Part shown: in pieces, positions 34,865-43,289 of the stretch
How positions within the stretch are numbered: the first letter of the stretch is position 1
Layout of the letters: the number at the start of each line of letters is the position of its first letter
Position numbers and translations under genes: made by a program
From: Clostridia bacterium
Lineage (GTDB): Bacteria > Bacillota > Clostridia > Christensenellales > Borkfalkiaceae
Length of the DNA stretch: 64,000 bases
Assembly (NCBI GenBank): GCA_017463145.1
Contig: JAFTPR010000008.1
Location: 19,304 to 83,303, forward strand
Reading direction: 5' to 3'
Notes under the pieces: model-generated
Seen by the model: the letters and a program-made list of their open reading frames with translations, nothing else
What the model was told of the DNA's origin: nothing
Database searches by the model: none

Positions 34865-35617
34865 ATGAAAGATTATATTGCAACCATTGTAAAAAACGAA
34901 AAAATAGCCGAAAATATCTATGCGGTAACGTTTGACGTCGGTGAAGACGTAGCCGTTCGCGCGGGGCAGTTTGGCGATATCGCTTTGGGCGGTACGCGGC
35001 TGTTGCGCCGTCCGATTGCCGTTTGTAAAGCGGAGAAAAATCTTGTCACGTTTTGCTATCAGCTTCGCGGCGAGGGGACGAGAGAATTGAAAGAGCTTGG
35101 GGCAGGTACGCGTTTAAACGTATTGATGCCGCTCGGCAACGGGTTCTACGTGGAAGAAAACGAGAAAAAAGTTGCGCTTGTCGGCGGCGGCGTGGGCGTA
35201 TTCCCGCTCATCTCCGTATTGCGTGCGTACGGCGGCGCAAAAGAAATATCTGCGTATATCGGGTACAGAAATGCGGCGGCGGTATGCGGCACGGAAGAGT
35301 TTGAAAAAGCAAACAAATTTGTTGCCGTTACGGATGACGGCAGTTACGGCGAAAAGATGAATGCCGTTCAAGCGTTTGAAAAGGACCTTGCAAACAACCG
35401 TCCCGACGTGGTACTTGCCTGTGGTCCTACGCCCATGCTCCGCGCGCTCAAAGCGGTCACGGATAAAGCGGGTCTTGCTTGCTACGTTTCCTTGGAGGAG
35501 CGTATGGGTTGCGGTATCGGGGCGTGTCTTGTCTGCGTTTGCGATAAGACGGACGGCAAAAAAGCAAGGGTTTGTAAGGACGGACCTGTATTCAACGCAA
35601 ACGACGTGCTTTTATAA
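34865..35617 (+). CDS. pyrK: Dihydroorotate dehydrogenase B, electron-transfer subunit
   Basis: 250 residues. An N-terminal FAD-binding barrel and an NAD-binding half (VALVGGGVGVFPLISVL near 103) precede the Cys cluster GCGIGACLVCVCDK plus ARVCKDGP, which holds a [2Fe-2S] centre. PyrK passes electrons from PyrD to NAD+. It is separated from pyrD by a glycerate kinase gene. Confidence 0.94.
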   Translation: MKDYIATIVKNEKIAENIYAVTFDVGEDVAVRAGQFGDIALGGTRLLRRPIAVCKAEKNLVTFCYQLRGEGTRELKELGAGTRLNVLMPLGNGFYVEENEKKVALVGGGVGVFPLISVLRAYGGAKEISAYIGYRNAAAVCGTEEFEKANKFVAVTDDGSYGEKMNAVQAFEKDLANNRPDVVLACGPTPMLRALKAVTDKAGLACYVSLEERMGCGIGACLVCVCDKTDGKKARVCKDGPVFNANDVLL

Positions 35618-35629
35618 GGTGGACTGACT

Positions 35630-36748
35630 ATGAAATTCGTATTTGCCTCCGATTCGTTTAAAGGCAGCCTGACGGGGGAAAAGATTAATGAAATCCTTTC
35701 CCGCGTGGCGTTAAAATATTTCCCGCAAAGCGAGTGTATACCGTTGTTGATTGCAGACGGCGGCGAGGGCACGTTGGAAGCGGTAATTTCTCAAAAGAAC
35801 GGCAGTTACGTCACGGTAGAAGTTACTTCTCCTACGGGGGATAAAATTCCCGCAAGGTACGGTGTTTTCGAGGATTCGGCGTTGATTTGTATGAGCGAGG
35901 CTTCGGGGCTTCCGTTAGTACCGCAGGAAAAACGGAGCGCAAGGTACACGACGACGTACGGCACGGGCGAACTCATTCGCCATGCCGTTGCAAGCGGCTA
36001 TAAAAAACTTTACGTTACGCTTGGCGGCAGCGCCACCAACGACGGCGGTACGGGCGCGCTTGCGGCGCTTGGATATACCTTTTACGATAAAAACGGTTGC
36101 CCTTGTAAGGGAATTGGCGACGAGCTAATCCGTATCGCCCGTATAGACGGACAAAACGCAATCGATACGACGGGCGTACAAGTGACGTTGCTGTGCGACG
36201 TATCCAATCCGCTTCTTGGCGAACAGGGCGCAACGTACACCTATGGCAGACAAAAAGGCGCGACGGACGAGGATTTGGCGTATTTGGAAGCGGGTATGCA
36301 AAATTGGGCGGCGGTTATGCAAGCGTATTTCGGTTTTTCTGCAAATATTGCGGGCGGTGGCGCGGCAGGCGGTATCGGTGCGGCTTTATATGCGTTTTTA
36401 AAAGCGGAAATTCGTTCGGGTATACGTACCGTGCTCGATCTTTGCGGCTTCGACGAAGCGGTGAACGGCGCTACACTTGTTGTTACGGGCGAGGGGCGTG
36501 TGGATTGGCAGTCGGCAAACGGTAAAGTGATTGACGGTATTTTGCAGCGTGCGAACGGTGTGCCCGTGGTTGCGATTGCAGGCAGTAAAGGCGTAGGCGC
36601 AGAGAAGCTCTACGATAAAGGTTTGACGGCGGTGTTCGCAATTGTGAACAAGCCAATGACGTTGGACGAGGCGATTGAAAACGCCGAGGCATTATATGAA
36701 AAAACAGCGGAGGACGTGTTCCGCTATCTCAAAGCATTTATAAAATAA
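35630..36748 (+). CDS. Glycerate kinase (GlxK/GarK family)
   Basis: 372 residues of the glycerate 2-kinase type I family. FASDSFKGSLTGEKINEILS, LLIADGGEGTLEAV, LGGSATNDGGTGALAALG and TGEGRVDWQSANGKVIDGI are conserved. It phosphorylates D-glycerate. It lies 12 bases after pyrK and 12 bases before pyrD with its own ribosome site (AAGGTGG), so it is embedded in the pyrimidine operon, where this enzyme is not expected. Confidence 0.92.
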   Translation: MKFVFASDSFKGSLTGEKINEILSRVALKYFPQSECIPLLIADGGEGTLEAVISQKNGSYVTVEVTSPTGDKIPARYGVFEDSALICMSEASGLPLVPQEKRSARYTTTYGTGELIRHAVASGYKKLYVTLGGSATNDGGTGALAALGYTFYDKNGCPCKGIGDELIRIARIDGQNAIDTTGVQVTLLCDVSNPLLGEQGATYTYGRQKGATDEDLAYLEAGMQNWAAVMQAYFGFSANIAGGGAAGGIGAALYAFLKAEIRSGIRTVLDLCGFDEAVNGATLVVTGEGRVDWQSANGKVIDGILQRANGVPVVAIAGSKGVGAEKLYDKGLTAVFAIVNKPMTLDEAIENAEALYEKTAEDVFRYLKAFIK

Positions 36749-36760
36749 AAGGAAATACAT

Positions 36761-37678
36761 ATGGCAAACTTATCGGTAAACATTTGCGGCGTAACGCTGA
36801 AAAATCCCGTTATCGGGGCTTCGGGAACGTTCGGTTTCGGCAGAGAATTTAATGAGCTTTACGATATTGGTCAAGTGGGCGGCGTGTCCACGAAAGGGCT
36901 TACTTTGGAGGAGCGCGCGGGCAATCCCGTGCCCCGCATTGCAGAATCTCGCGGCGTCATCTTAAACGCCGTCGGCTTGCAAAATCCCGGTGTGGAGCAT
37001 TTCATTCAATGCGACCTCGATTGGCTCAAAAGCACGGGTACTTGCGTGATTGCCAACGTGGCGGGCAAAACCCTCGACGATTATTACAACATTTGCAAGC
37101 GTTTGGACGGGCTTGTGGATATGATTGAGCTGAATATTTCCTGCCCCAACGTAAAAAGCGGGGGTATGGCGTTCGGTATCAGACCCGAAACGGTAGAGGA
37201 AGTGACGAGGGTAGCCAAGAGCGGCGCGAAAAACACGCCCTTGATTGTTAAACTTTCCCCTAACGTGGAAAGTATTGCGGCGAATGCGCAGGCGGCGGAA
37301 CGCGGCGGCGCGGATTGCATTTCGCTTATCAATACGCTTACGGGTATGGCAATCGATATCGAGCGCAGAAAACCGATTATTGCCAACAATACGGGCGGTG
37401 TATCGGGCGCAGGCATTAAACCGATTGCCGTACGTATGGTGTACGAGGCTTCGCAAGCGGTGAAAATTCCCGTAATCGGTATGGGCGGTATCACCTGCGC
37501 CGAGGATGCTATCGAATTTTTGATGGCAGGCGCAACCGCCGTACAGGTAGGCACGGCGAACTTCACCGATCCGCTCGCTATGCCGAAAATTATTCAAGGC
37601 TTGAACGATTGGTGCGATAAGCACGGCGTTGAAAACGTATCGGAATTGACGGGTACGTTGCAATTAAACGGAAAATAA
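36761..37678 (+). CDS. pyrD: Dihydroorotate dehydrogenase B, catalytic subunit
   Basis: 305 residues, class 1B. FMN/orotate motifs: NPVIGASGTFGFG, NAVGLQNPG, ELNISCPNVKSGG with the catalytic Cys, INTLTGMAID, GGVSGAGIKPIAVRMV and GMGGITCAEDAIEF. The partner is PyrK upstream. Confidence 0.95.
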   Translation: MANLSVNICGVTLKNPVIGASGTFGFGREFNELYDIGQVGGVSTKGLTLEERAGNPVPRIAESRGVILNAVGLQNPGVEHFIQCDLDWLKSTGTCVIANVAGKTLDDYYNICKRLDGLVDMIELNISCPNVKSGGMAFGIRPETVEEVTRVAKSGAKNTPLIVKLSPNVESIAANAQAAERGGADCISLINTLTGMAIDIERRKPIIANNTGGVSGAGIKPIAVRMVYEASQAVKIPVIGMGGITCAEDAIEFLMAGATAVQVGTANFTDPLAMPKIIQGLNDWCDKHGVENVSELTGTLQLNGK

Positions 37679-37691
37679 GGAGAAAAGGACT

Positions 37692-38357
37692 ATGGAATAC
37701 ACCTACAAAGAAAATTTTATCAGATTTATGGTATCGAACGGCGTGTTGCGTTTTGGCGAATTTACGCTGAAAAGCGGCAGAAAAGCCCCGTATTTCATCA
37801 ACACGGGGAACTATAAAACAGGGAAGCAGCTTGCAAAGCTCGGCGAATATTACGCCGCTTGCATTATGGATAACAAGTTGCAGGCAGATACGCTTGTTGG
37901 ACCGGCATATAAAGGTATTCCGCTTTCCGTGGCAACGGCGGTGGCTATGTATCATAAATACGAAAAGGAGATCAACTACGCTTTCGACAGAAAGGAAGTC
38001 AAAGATCACGGCGAGGGCGGTCTGTTTGTCGGCAAACAGCTTGAAGACGGCGAAAAGGTTATTATCATTGAGGACGTTATGACGTCGGGCAAGGCGCTCC
38101 GCGAGATTTTACCAAAACTGCAAGCGGCGGCGAACGTCGAAATCGTAGGTATGATTATTTCCGTAGACCGCAGAGAAAAAGCACTCGATAGCGAACTTTC
38201 AGCTGTTGCGGAGGCAAAGAAGCAGTTTGGCGTGGACGTGTACTCCGTCGTGACGATGGATGACATCATTGCGGCGATTGAGGACGGTGTTATCGACGGC
38301 AAGGAACACCTTTCCGCCATGTACAAATACCGAAACACCTACGGGGCAAGCTTGTAA
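37692..38357 (+). CDS. pyrE: Orotate phosphoribosyltransferase
   Basis: 221 residues. The PRPP loop is VIIIEDVMTSGKALRE near 119, and the orotate side is FTLKSGRKAPYFINTG. It joins orotate to PRPP, which links this operon to prs at 4.4 kb. It is the last recognisable pyr gene; no terminator is obvious right after it. Confidence 0.95.
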   Translation: MEYTYKENFIRFMVSNGVLRFGEFTLKSGRKAPYFINTGNYKTGKQLAKLGEYYAACIMDNKLQADTLVGPAYKGIPLSVATAVAMYHKYEKEINYAFDRKEVKDHGEGGLFVGKQLEDGEKVIIIEDVMTSGKALREILPKLQAAANVEIVGMIISVDRREKALDSELSAVAEAKKQFGVDVYSVVTMDDIIAAIEDGVIDGKEHLSAMYKYRNTYGASL

Positions 38358-38473
38358 ATCCTCGTGTAAAACACGGGCGCGGCGGTTGTTTTTACGCGGT
38401 TTTCCGCTATCAACAGAAGCGCGATCGCGCAGACGAAGCAAAGGGCTACGACGGTTAAAAATACTCGTTTCAT
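38339..38473 (-). CDS. Possible small membrane peptide
   Basis: 44 codons on the minus strand between pyrE and trpS, overlapping the last 19 bases of pyrE. The N-terminus MKRVFLTVVALCFVCAIALLLIAE is a good transmembrane or signal segment and the rest is polar. There is no ribosome site, and the promoter is unclear. It may be real or a chance ORF. Confidence 0.3.
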   Translation of the reverse strand: MKRVFLTVVALCFVCAIALLLIAENRVKTTAAPVFYTRIYKLAP

Positions 38474-38566
38474 ACCCACAGTATGCGCGCAACAGGTTAA
38501 AATTATACAGAGGAAATACGGTGAAATACCGTTCGGGTAATAGAATTTATTTGATTGGGAGTGGCT

Positions 38567-39613
38567 ATGAAAAATATTATTTTGACGGGTGACAGACCCA
38601 CGGGAAAATTGCATATCGGGCATTACGTCGGTTCACTCAGGCGGCGTGTAGAGTTGCAAAATAGCGGTAAATACGACGAAATTTACGTGATGATTGCAGA
38701 CGCGCAAGCACTTACGGATAATTTCGATAATCCCGATAAAGTGCGCGCAAATATTACGGAGGTTGCGCTCGATTATCTTGCGTGCGGGCTTGATCCGAAT
38801 AAATGCACGATTTTCGTACAGTCGCACGTAGAACAGCTTACCGAACTGACGTTCTATTATATGAATCTCGTCACGCTTGCGCGGTTGGAACGCAATCCTA
38901 CGGTAAAAGCGGAATTAAAGCAGAAAAACTTCGGGCTTTCTATTCCTATGGGCTTTTTGACGTACCCTGTTTCGCAAACAGCGGATATCACGGCGTTTAA
39001 AGCGACGACTGTGCCTGTCGGCGAAGATCAGCTTCCTATGCTGGAACAGGCGCGGGAGATTGTTAGAAGTTTTAACGGCTTGTACGGGGAAACGCTTGTC
39101 GAACCGAAGGCGGTGTTGCCTGAAAATAAATCGTGTTTGCGCTTGCCTGGCACGGACGGTATGGCGAAGATGAGTAAATCGCTTGGGAACTGTATCTACC
39201 TTTCCGATTCCGCAGACGAGATCAAACGTAAGGTAATGAGCATGTACACCGACCCCAATCACTTAAAGGTGACAGATCCCGGCAATACCAAAGATAACCC
39301 CACGTTTATCTATCTTGACGCTTTTTCCTCGGACGAACATTTTGCGCGGTATTTGCCTGAGTATGCAAATCTCGACGAGATGAAAGCGCATTACGAACGC
39401 GGCGGACTTGGGGATATGAAAGTGAAGAAATTTCTCAACGCCGTCTTACAAGAAACGTTAGAGCCTATCCGCGCCAAGCGAGAAGAGCTTGCCAAGGATA
39501 TTCCTGCGGTTTGGGCTATGCTCAAAGAGGGGAGCAAGAAAGCGCGCGAGGTTGCGGGCAATACGCTTGCGGAAGTGAAAAAAGCAATGAAAATCGATTA
39601 TTTTGTTGAATAA
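38567..39613 (+). CDS. trpS: Tryptophanyl-tRNA synthetase
   Basis: 348 residues. The HIGH motif is [11 protein letters not shown], and the KMSKS motif is [15 protein letters not shown] near 203. [11 protein letters not shown] and [17 protein letters not shown]-like segments fit TrpRS. The ATG at 38567 follows GGGAGTGG. I found no Trp-rich leader ORF and no T-box upstream, in contrast to the tyrS leader. Confidence 0.94.
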   Translation: MKNIILTGDRPTGKLHIGHYVGSLRRRVELQNSGKYDEIYVMIADAQALTDNFDNPDKVRANITEVALDYLACGLDPNKCTIFVQSHVEQLTELTFYYMNLVTLARLERNPTVKAELKQKNFGLSIPMGFLTYPVSQTADITAFKATTVPVGEDQLPMLEQAREIVRSFNGLYGETLVEPKAVLPENKSCLRLPGTDGMAKMSKSLGNCIYLSDSADEIKRKVMSMYTDPNHLKVTDPGNTKDNPTFIYLDAFSSDEHFARYLPEYANLDEMKAHYERGGLGDMKVKKFLNAVLQETLEPIRAKREELAKDIPAVWAMLKEGSKKAREVAGNTLAEVKKAMKIDYFVE

Positions 39614-39620
39614 AAGAAAC

Positions 39621-39690
39621 CTGCCCGCAGAAATACATCTGCGGGCAGACTTGTATAAAATCAAAAACCGAGGCGCTTGTCCTCGGTTTT
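39621..39690. terminator. Two terminator hairpins between trpS and hup
   Basis: The first is an 11-bp stem at 39621-39631/39638-39648. The second pairs AAAACCGAGG (39664-39673) with CCTCGGTTTT (39681-39690), with T runs on both strands. They can serve the convergent trpS and hup genes. Confidence 0.75.
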
Positions 39691-39705
39691 CTTGTCTTTT
39701 TTTCG

Positions 39706-39981
39706 TTATGCGTTGAAGATTTCCTTGTACGCTTTACCGAATTTCATAACAGGCTTTTTGCAAGCTGCGATTTCCACTTTATCGCCCGTTTGAGGGTTGA
39801 TACCCGTTTTTGCGGGTACGTCTTTTACTTCGATTGTACCAAAGCCGACGAGGGAAACTTTATCGCCTGCTTTCAACGCTTCCGTAACCGCTTCTACGAA
39901 TGCTTCGTATGCGATAGCTGCGTCTTTGTTCGTGAAACCTGCTTTGTCTGCCATTACTTTAATCAATTCGCCTTTGTTCAT
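39706..39981 (-). CDS. hup: HU family DNA-binding protein
   Basis: 91 residues, a typical HU length. The signature lies near residues 46-65 (GFGTIEVKDVPAKTGINPQTG), with the usual basic arm partly less charged (GINPQTGDKVEI) and a short FGKAYKEIFNA end. It is a nucleoid protein. A consensus sigma-A promoter on the minus strand indicates strong expression. Confidence 0.93.
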   Translation of the reverse strand: MNKGELIKVMADKAGFTNKDAAIAYEAFVEAVTEALKAGDKVSLVGFGTIEVKDVPAKTGINPQTGDKVEIAACKKPVMKFGKAYKEIFNA

Positions 39982-40038
39982 AAGAGTTTATCCCCTTTAA
40001 ATTAATTTCCGAAAACCCAACGTTTATCGGTTAATCCT

Positions 40039-40067
40039 ATTATAACGCATATTTCGTTTTTTGTCAA
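40039..40067 (-). promoter_or_regulatory. Consensus sigma-A promoter of hup
   Basis: Minus strand TTGACA (40067-40062), 17 bases, TATAAT (40044-40039). Confidence 0.85.
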
Positions 40068-40080
40068 CGGTTTGGAATAA

Positions 40081-40127
40081 AAAAAATCGCTGAAAACCTT
40101 GAAAAATAAGGGTTTTTTGCGATTTTT
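40081..40127 (-). terminator. Terminator after the YitT gene
   Basis: Outer stem AAAAATCGC/GCGATTTTT and inner AAAACCTT/AAGGGTTTT between 40081 and 40127, T-rich on the minus strand. Confidence 0.7.
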
Positions 40128-40156
40128 TCATTTTTTTGACGCTTAAAGACGGCGTT

Positions 40157-41131
40157 TTATTGAAATTCACCTGAATAGAAGCCCAAACCAAGCACTTGCG
40201 ACACCGTGGACATTACGGCAAACGAATCTGGATCAATGGTTTTTATAATCGTTTTCAACGTGGGCACTTGTCTGCGGTTGACAACACACATAATCATTGG
40301 ATGCGGTTCTTTCGTGTACATACCCGTTGCGGGCAACATTGTCACGCCGCGGGACAGTTCTTTCATCAGCGCATTTGCCATTTCTTCGGGCTTATCGGTA
40401 ATGACACGGAACTCGATTGCGGAGTGGAACCCGTTGGCGATTGCTTCCTGCGTCTTGCTTTCCACAAACGATTCAAAAGCGGAAATCATAATGGGCAACA
40501 GGTTATACGCAAGGGCAACCTCCGGGTCGTAGAACACAAATAAAGACGAACCGATAATGATGCAGTTTATACCGAAAAGTATCCAAGCGATTGACGAAGA
40601 TTTTACCTTTTTTTGAATAATGACGGCAATAATATCCGCGCCGCCCGTACTGCCGCCGATATTAAACGAGAGGGCAAGCGCCGAACCGATACAAAGCCCA
40701 GCGGCAATCGAAGCGAAAATACGCTCTGCGGGGAGGTCGAAGCGAATGACGAAGTTAGGAAACAGGTTCTCTATCACAAACAGCCAAGCCGATTGCAGGA
40801 AAATGCTGATTGCCGTCAAAATGGCAAATTTCTTTTTTACAAAAAAGAACGAAAGCACCACCAACGGGAAGTTGATTGCAAACAGAACGATACTTTGCGG
40901 TATTGCGCCGCTGGAAGCTACGTTTAACAAAATGGCGATACCTGCGATACCGCCGATTGTGAAATCGTTAGGCGCAATGAGGGAGTAGGAGGCAAACGCC
41001 ACCAAAAATGCGGAAAGGAGCAGTACTACGGCTACTTTCGCCCAATAAAATACTTTTCCTTTTTTGGTTTGCTCGTTTTCAATATCCGCCCTCGTGATTT
41101 TTGGCGGGAGCGTGTTGTGTTGTTCTTGCAT
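40157..41131 (-). CDS. YitT family membrane protein (DUF161/DUF2179)
   Basis: 324 residues. There are six hydrophobic segments in the first about 215 residues (APNDFTIGGIAGIAILLN, NIGGSTGGADIIAVIIQKK). A C-terminal DUF2179 domain follows (FRVITDKPEEMANALMKELSRGVTMLPATGMYT). The role of the family is not settled. I prefer the ATG at 41131, after GGAGG, over a TTG four codons earlier that directly abuts the ribosome site. Confidence 0.85.
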   Translation of the reverse strand: MQEQHNTLPPKITRADIENEQTKKGKVFYWAKVAVVLLLSAFLVAFASYSLIAPNDFTIGGIAGIAILLNVASSGAIPQSIVLFAINFPLVVLSFFFVKKKFAILTAISIFLQSAWLFVIENLFPNFVIRFDLPAERIFASIAAGLCIGSALALSFNIGGSTGGADIIAVIIQKKVKSSSIAWILFGINCIIIGSSLFVFYDPEVALAYNLLPIMISAFESFVESKTQEAIANGFHSAIEFRVITDKPEEMANALMKELSRGVTMLPATGMYTKEPHPMIMCVVNRRQVPTLKTIIKTIDPDSFAVMSTVSQVLGLGFYSGEFQ

Positions 41132-41197
41132 ATCGGCAATCAATCCTCCGAAACGTTTTATTATGTCGCATTTTTGCTTGCGGCAAAGCCTAATATA

Positions 41198-41638
41198 TTA
41201 TAAAGAAGTTACCGTAACGGTGATTTTTGCAGATACGCCCTCCATAAAGCGAACTTCGGCAGGGATTGAGCCGAGCGTTTTGATTGGCTCCATTTTGATT
41301 TTCTTTTTGTCGATATCAAAGCCGATTTCCGCCAACGCTTGGGCTACGTGCGTGGAGGAAACGCTGCCGAACGTTTTACCGTTTTCGCCCGTTTTGATTT
41401 TTACCGTCACCGTTTTGCCTTCAAGTTGCGCGGCAAGCGCTTTCAACGCTTTCACTTCTTCCGCTTTATGGAACGCCGCGGCTTCCTTTTGTTGTGCCGC
41501 TTCGTGTACGGTGGAGGCGGTGGCTATCTTTGCCAAGCCTTTCTTGACGAGGAAGTTTTTTCCGTATCCGTCCGATACTTCCACTACGTCGCCCTTTTTG
41601 CCCGAACCCTTTACGTCCGCCAATAATAAAACTTTCAT
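41198..41638 (-). CDS. rplI: 50S ribosomal protein L9
   Basis: 146 residues. The L9 signature [24 protein letters not shown] is at 14-37, then a connecting helix and the C-terminal domain ([21 protein letters not shown]). CAAGGAG precedes the ATG. It is a single gene here, not next to dnaB or rpsR. Confidence 0.95.
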   Translation of the reverse strand: MKVLLLADVKGSGKKGDVVEVSDGYGKNFLVKKGLAKIATASTVHEAAQQKEAAAFHKAEEVKALKALAAQLEGKTVTVKIKTGENGKTFGSVSSTHVAQALAEIGFDIDKKKIKMEPIKTLGSIPAEVRFMEGVSAKITVTVTSL

Positions 41639-41696
41639 AGTTTTTTCTCCTTGTTATATATTTACATACCTATTGTACCGCATTTTTAAAAAAATG

Positions 41697-41727
41697 TCAA
41701 TAATCTTTGCGCAACTTACGCATACTG
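41697..41727 (+). promoter_or_regulatory. Sigma-G-like promoter of the DUF1540 gene
   Basis: TCAATA (41697-41702), 18 bases, CATACTG (41721-41727). This is close to the sigma-G consensus TGAATA-17/18-CATACTA, and no sigma-A -10 is present at this spacing. Confidence 0.5.
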
Positions 41728-41756
41728 TTCGTACAAAAAAAAGGAGGGAATACAGT

Positions 41757-41927
41757 ATGATGAACGAAAACGGACGTGAAGTAAATACTGCGATCGGTTG
41801 CGGTGTAACCGATTGTAAGTACAACCGCTCGGGCGATTATTGTACGCTTCGTAAAATCCACGTAGGCAATACGTGCGATTGCGACGCGGAAAAATGTACG
41901 TGTTGCGACAGCTTCGAGAGAAAATAA
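41757..41927 (+). CDS. DUF1540 Cys-rich small protein, probably forespore-expressed
   Basis: 56 residues with eight Cys in the DUF1540 pattern (GCGVTDCKYNRSGDYCTL, GNTCDCDAEKCTCCDSF). The arrangement suggests a small metal-binding knuckle. The function of the family is not known. The sigma-G-like promoter and AAGGAGGG ribosome site suggest expression in the forespore. A terminator follows. Confidence 0.85.
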   Translation: MMNENGREVNTAIGCGVTDCKYNRSGDYCTLRKIHVGNTCDCDAEKCTCCDSFERK

Positions 41928-41943
41928 GCCGTTAGCAAACAAA

Positions 41944-41980
41944 AGACCGTCTTTTCCGAAAGGGAGGGCGGTTTTTTTTG
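41944..41980 (+). terminator. Terminator after the DUF1540 gene
   Basis: A G-U-containing stem between about 41945-41958 and 41963-41973, GAAA loop, then TTTTTTTT. Confidence 0.7.
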
Positions 41981-41998
41981 GAAAATTCTTTCAAATAT

Positions 41999-42027
41999 TT
42001 GACAGCCGTATGGGAGAGTGTTATAAT
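41999..42027 (+). promoter_or_regulatory. Consensus sigma-A promoter
   Basis: TTGACA (41999-42004), 17 bases, TATAAT (42022-42027), for the PfoR-type gene. Confidence 0.85.
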
Positions 42028-42062
42028 ATAAGCGAAAAAAGTTTAAACAAAGGAGAAAAACT

Positions 42063-43205
42063 ATGGAACAAGAAAACAAAGTCAAGCAAGAAAAGCCCAC
42101 GTTTTCAAGCAAGGCGAAAGCGTATTTGAAAGAACTGCCCAAACGCTATTTTATTACAGCGTTTTCAGGCATGGCGCAGGGCTTGTTTGTTACGCTGATT
42201 GCGGGTACGATTCTTGCGCAACTTGCAGGTTGGATTGGTGATAACTACGTAGGCAAAACGCTTCTGTACGTGGCGAATATCGCTAAATCGCTGATGGGCG
42301 CGGGGATTGGCGTAGGCATTGCGCACGCGCTTGGAAAAAATAAGCTGCTTGTGTTCTCGTCGGCGGTTGCGGGAATGATTGGCGCATTTGCGGACAAGCT
42401 GATGATTGGCAGCGCGCCGTTTGTAACTTTGGGTTTTGGCGCGCCCGGAAACCCGATCGGCGCATACGTTGTTACCATGTTCGTCGTGGAGATTGTAGGG
42501 CTGTATGCGGGCAAAACAAAGTTGGATATTCTGCTTGTTCCTTTGGGAACAATGCTGTTGGCGTTTGGCGGCGTTTTCGTGGCGTTTCCGTTTATTTGGC
42601 TTGTCAATCAGCTCGGTAAGTTGATTGCCGTAGCGACGAATGCAACGCCGTTTGTAATGGGCGTGGTAATTGCTGTCGTAATGGGTATTTTGCTTACAAT
42701 GCCCACTTCTTCCGCTGCAATATGGGTGGCGGTGGCAAGCCCCGTGCTGGCAGAGGGTACGGGTGCAGCGTATGAGGCAATGCTGATTGCGGGCGGCGCG
42801 GCAACGGTCGGTTGCGCGTGTCATATGGTGGGATTTGCCGTAGCAAGTTTTCAAGAAAACGGCGTGAGCGGGCTTATCTCGCAGGGGATCGGTACGAGTA
42901 TGCTGCAAATTCCCAATATTATGAAAAAACCCGTTATTATGACGCCTATGATTATATCGAGCGCCGTGCTCGGCCCTGTTTCGACGTGTCTTTTCAAGCT
43001 CAAATGCGGCGCTTCGGGCGGCGGTATGGGCACAAGCGGGTTCGTGGGCGTGTTCGACCTGTTTAATTATACGAGCGGCGCGCTCGGCTACGTGGGTATT
43101 ATTCTTTTGATGATTGTTCTGCCTGCGCTGTTGAATTGGTTGATAGCGGCGTTTATGCACAAAAAGGAATGGATAAAAGCGGGAGATATGAAGCTTCCCG
43201 AATAA
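42063..43205 (+). CDS. PfoR-type PTS_EIIC_2 membrane protein
   Basis: 380 residues with about nine to ten transmembrane segments. TAFSGMAQGLFVTLIAGTILAQL, GAGIGVGIAHALGKNKLLVFSS and TMPTSSAAIWVAV place it in the family of the perfringolysin regulator PfoR, related to PTS IIC permeases. No PTS IIA or IIB domains or genes are near, so it is probably not a classical PTS transporter. Function unknown. It has a consensus promoter and a strong terminator. Confidence 0.82.
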   Translation: MEQENKVKQEKPTFSSKAKAYLKELPKRYFITAFSGMAQGLFVTLIAGTILAQLAGWIGDNYVGKTLLYVANIAKSLMGAGIGVGIAHALGKNKLLVFSSAVAGMIGAFADKLMIGSAPFVTLGFGAPGNPIGAYVVTMFVVEIVGLYAGKTKLDILLVPLGTMLLAFGGVFVAFPFIWLVNQLGKLIAVATNATPFVMGVVIAVVMGILLTMPTSSAAIWVAVASPVLAEGTGAAYEAMLIAGGAATVGCACHMVGFAVASFQENGVSGLISQGIGTSMLQIPNIMKKPVIMTPMIISSAVLGPVSTCLFKLKCGASGGGMGTSGFVGVFDLFNYTSGALGYVGIILLMIVLPALLNWLIAAFMHKKEWIKAGDMKLPE

Positions 43206-43228
43206 GGGTTGAACGGTTGGAAAACTAA

Positions 43229-43270
43229 GCCGCCCGTTTGCGAAAAGGTTTCGCAAACGGGCGGCGTTTT
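43229..43270 (+). terminator. Very strong terminator hairpin
   Basis: A 17-bp perfect stem, 43229-43245 with 43249-43265, then TTTT. It lies between convergent genes. Confidence 0.85.
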
Positions 43271-43289
43271 GTTGTAATTGTACGCTATA

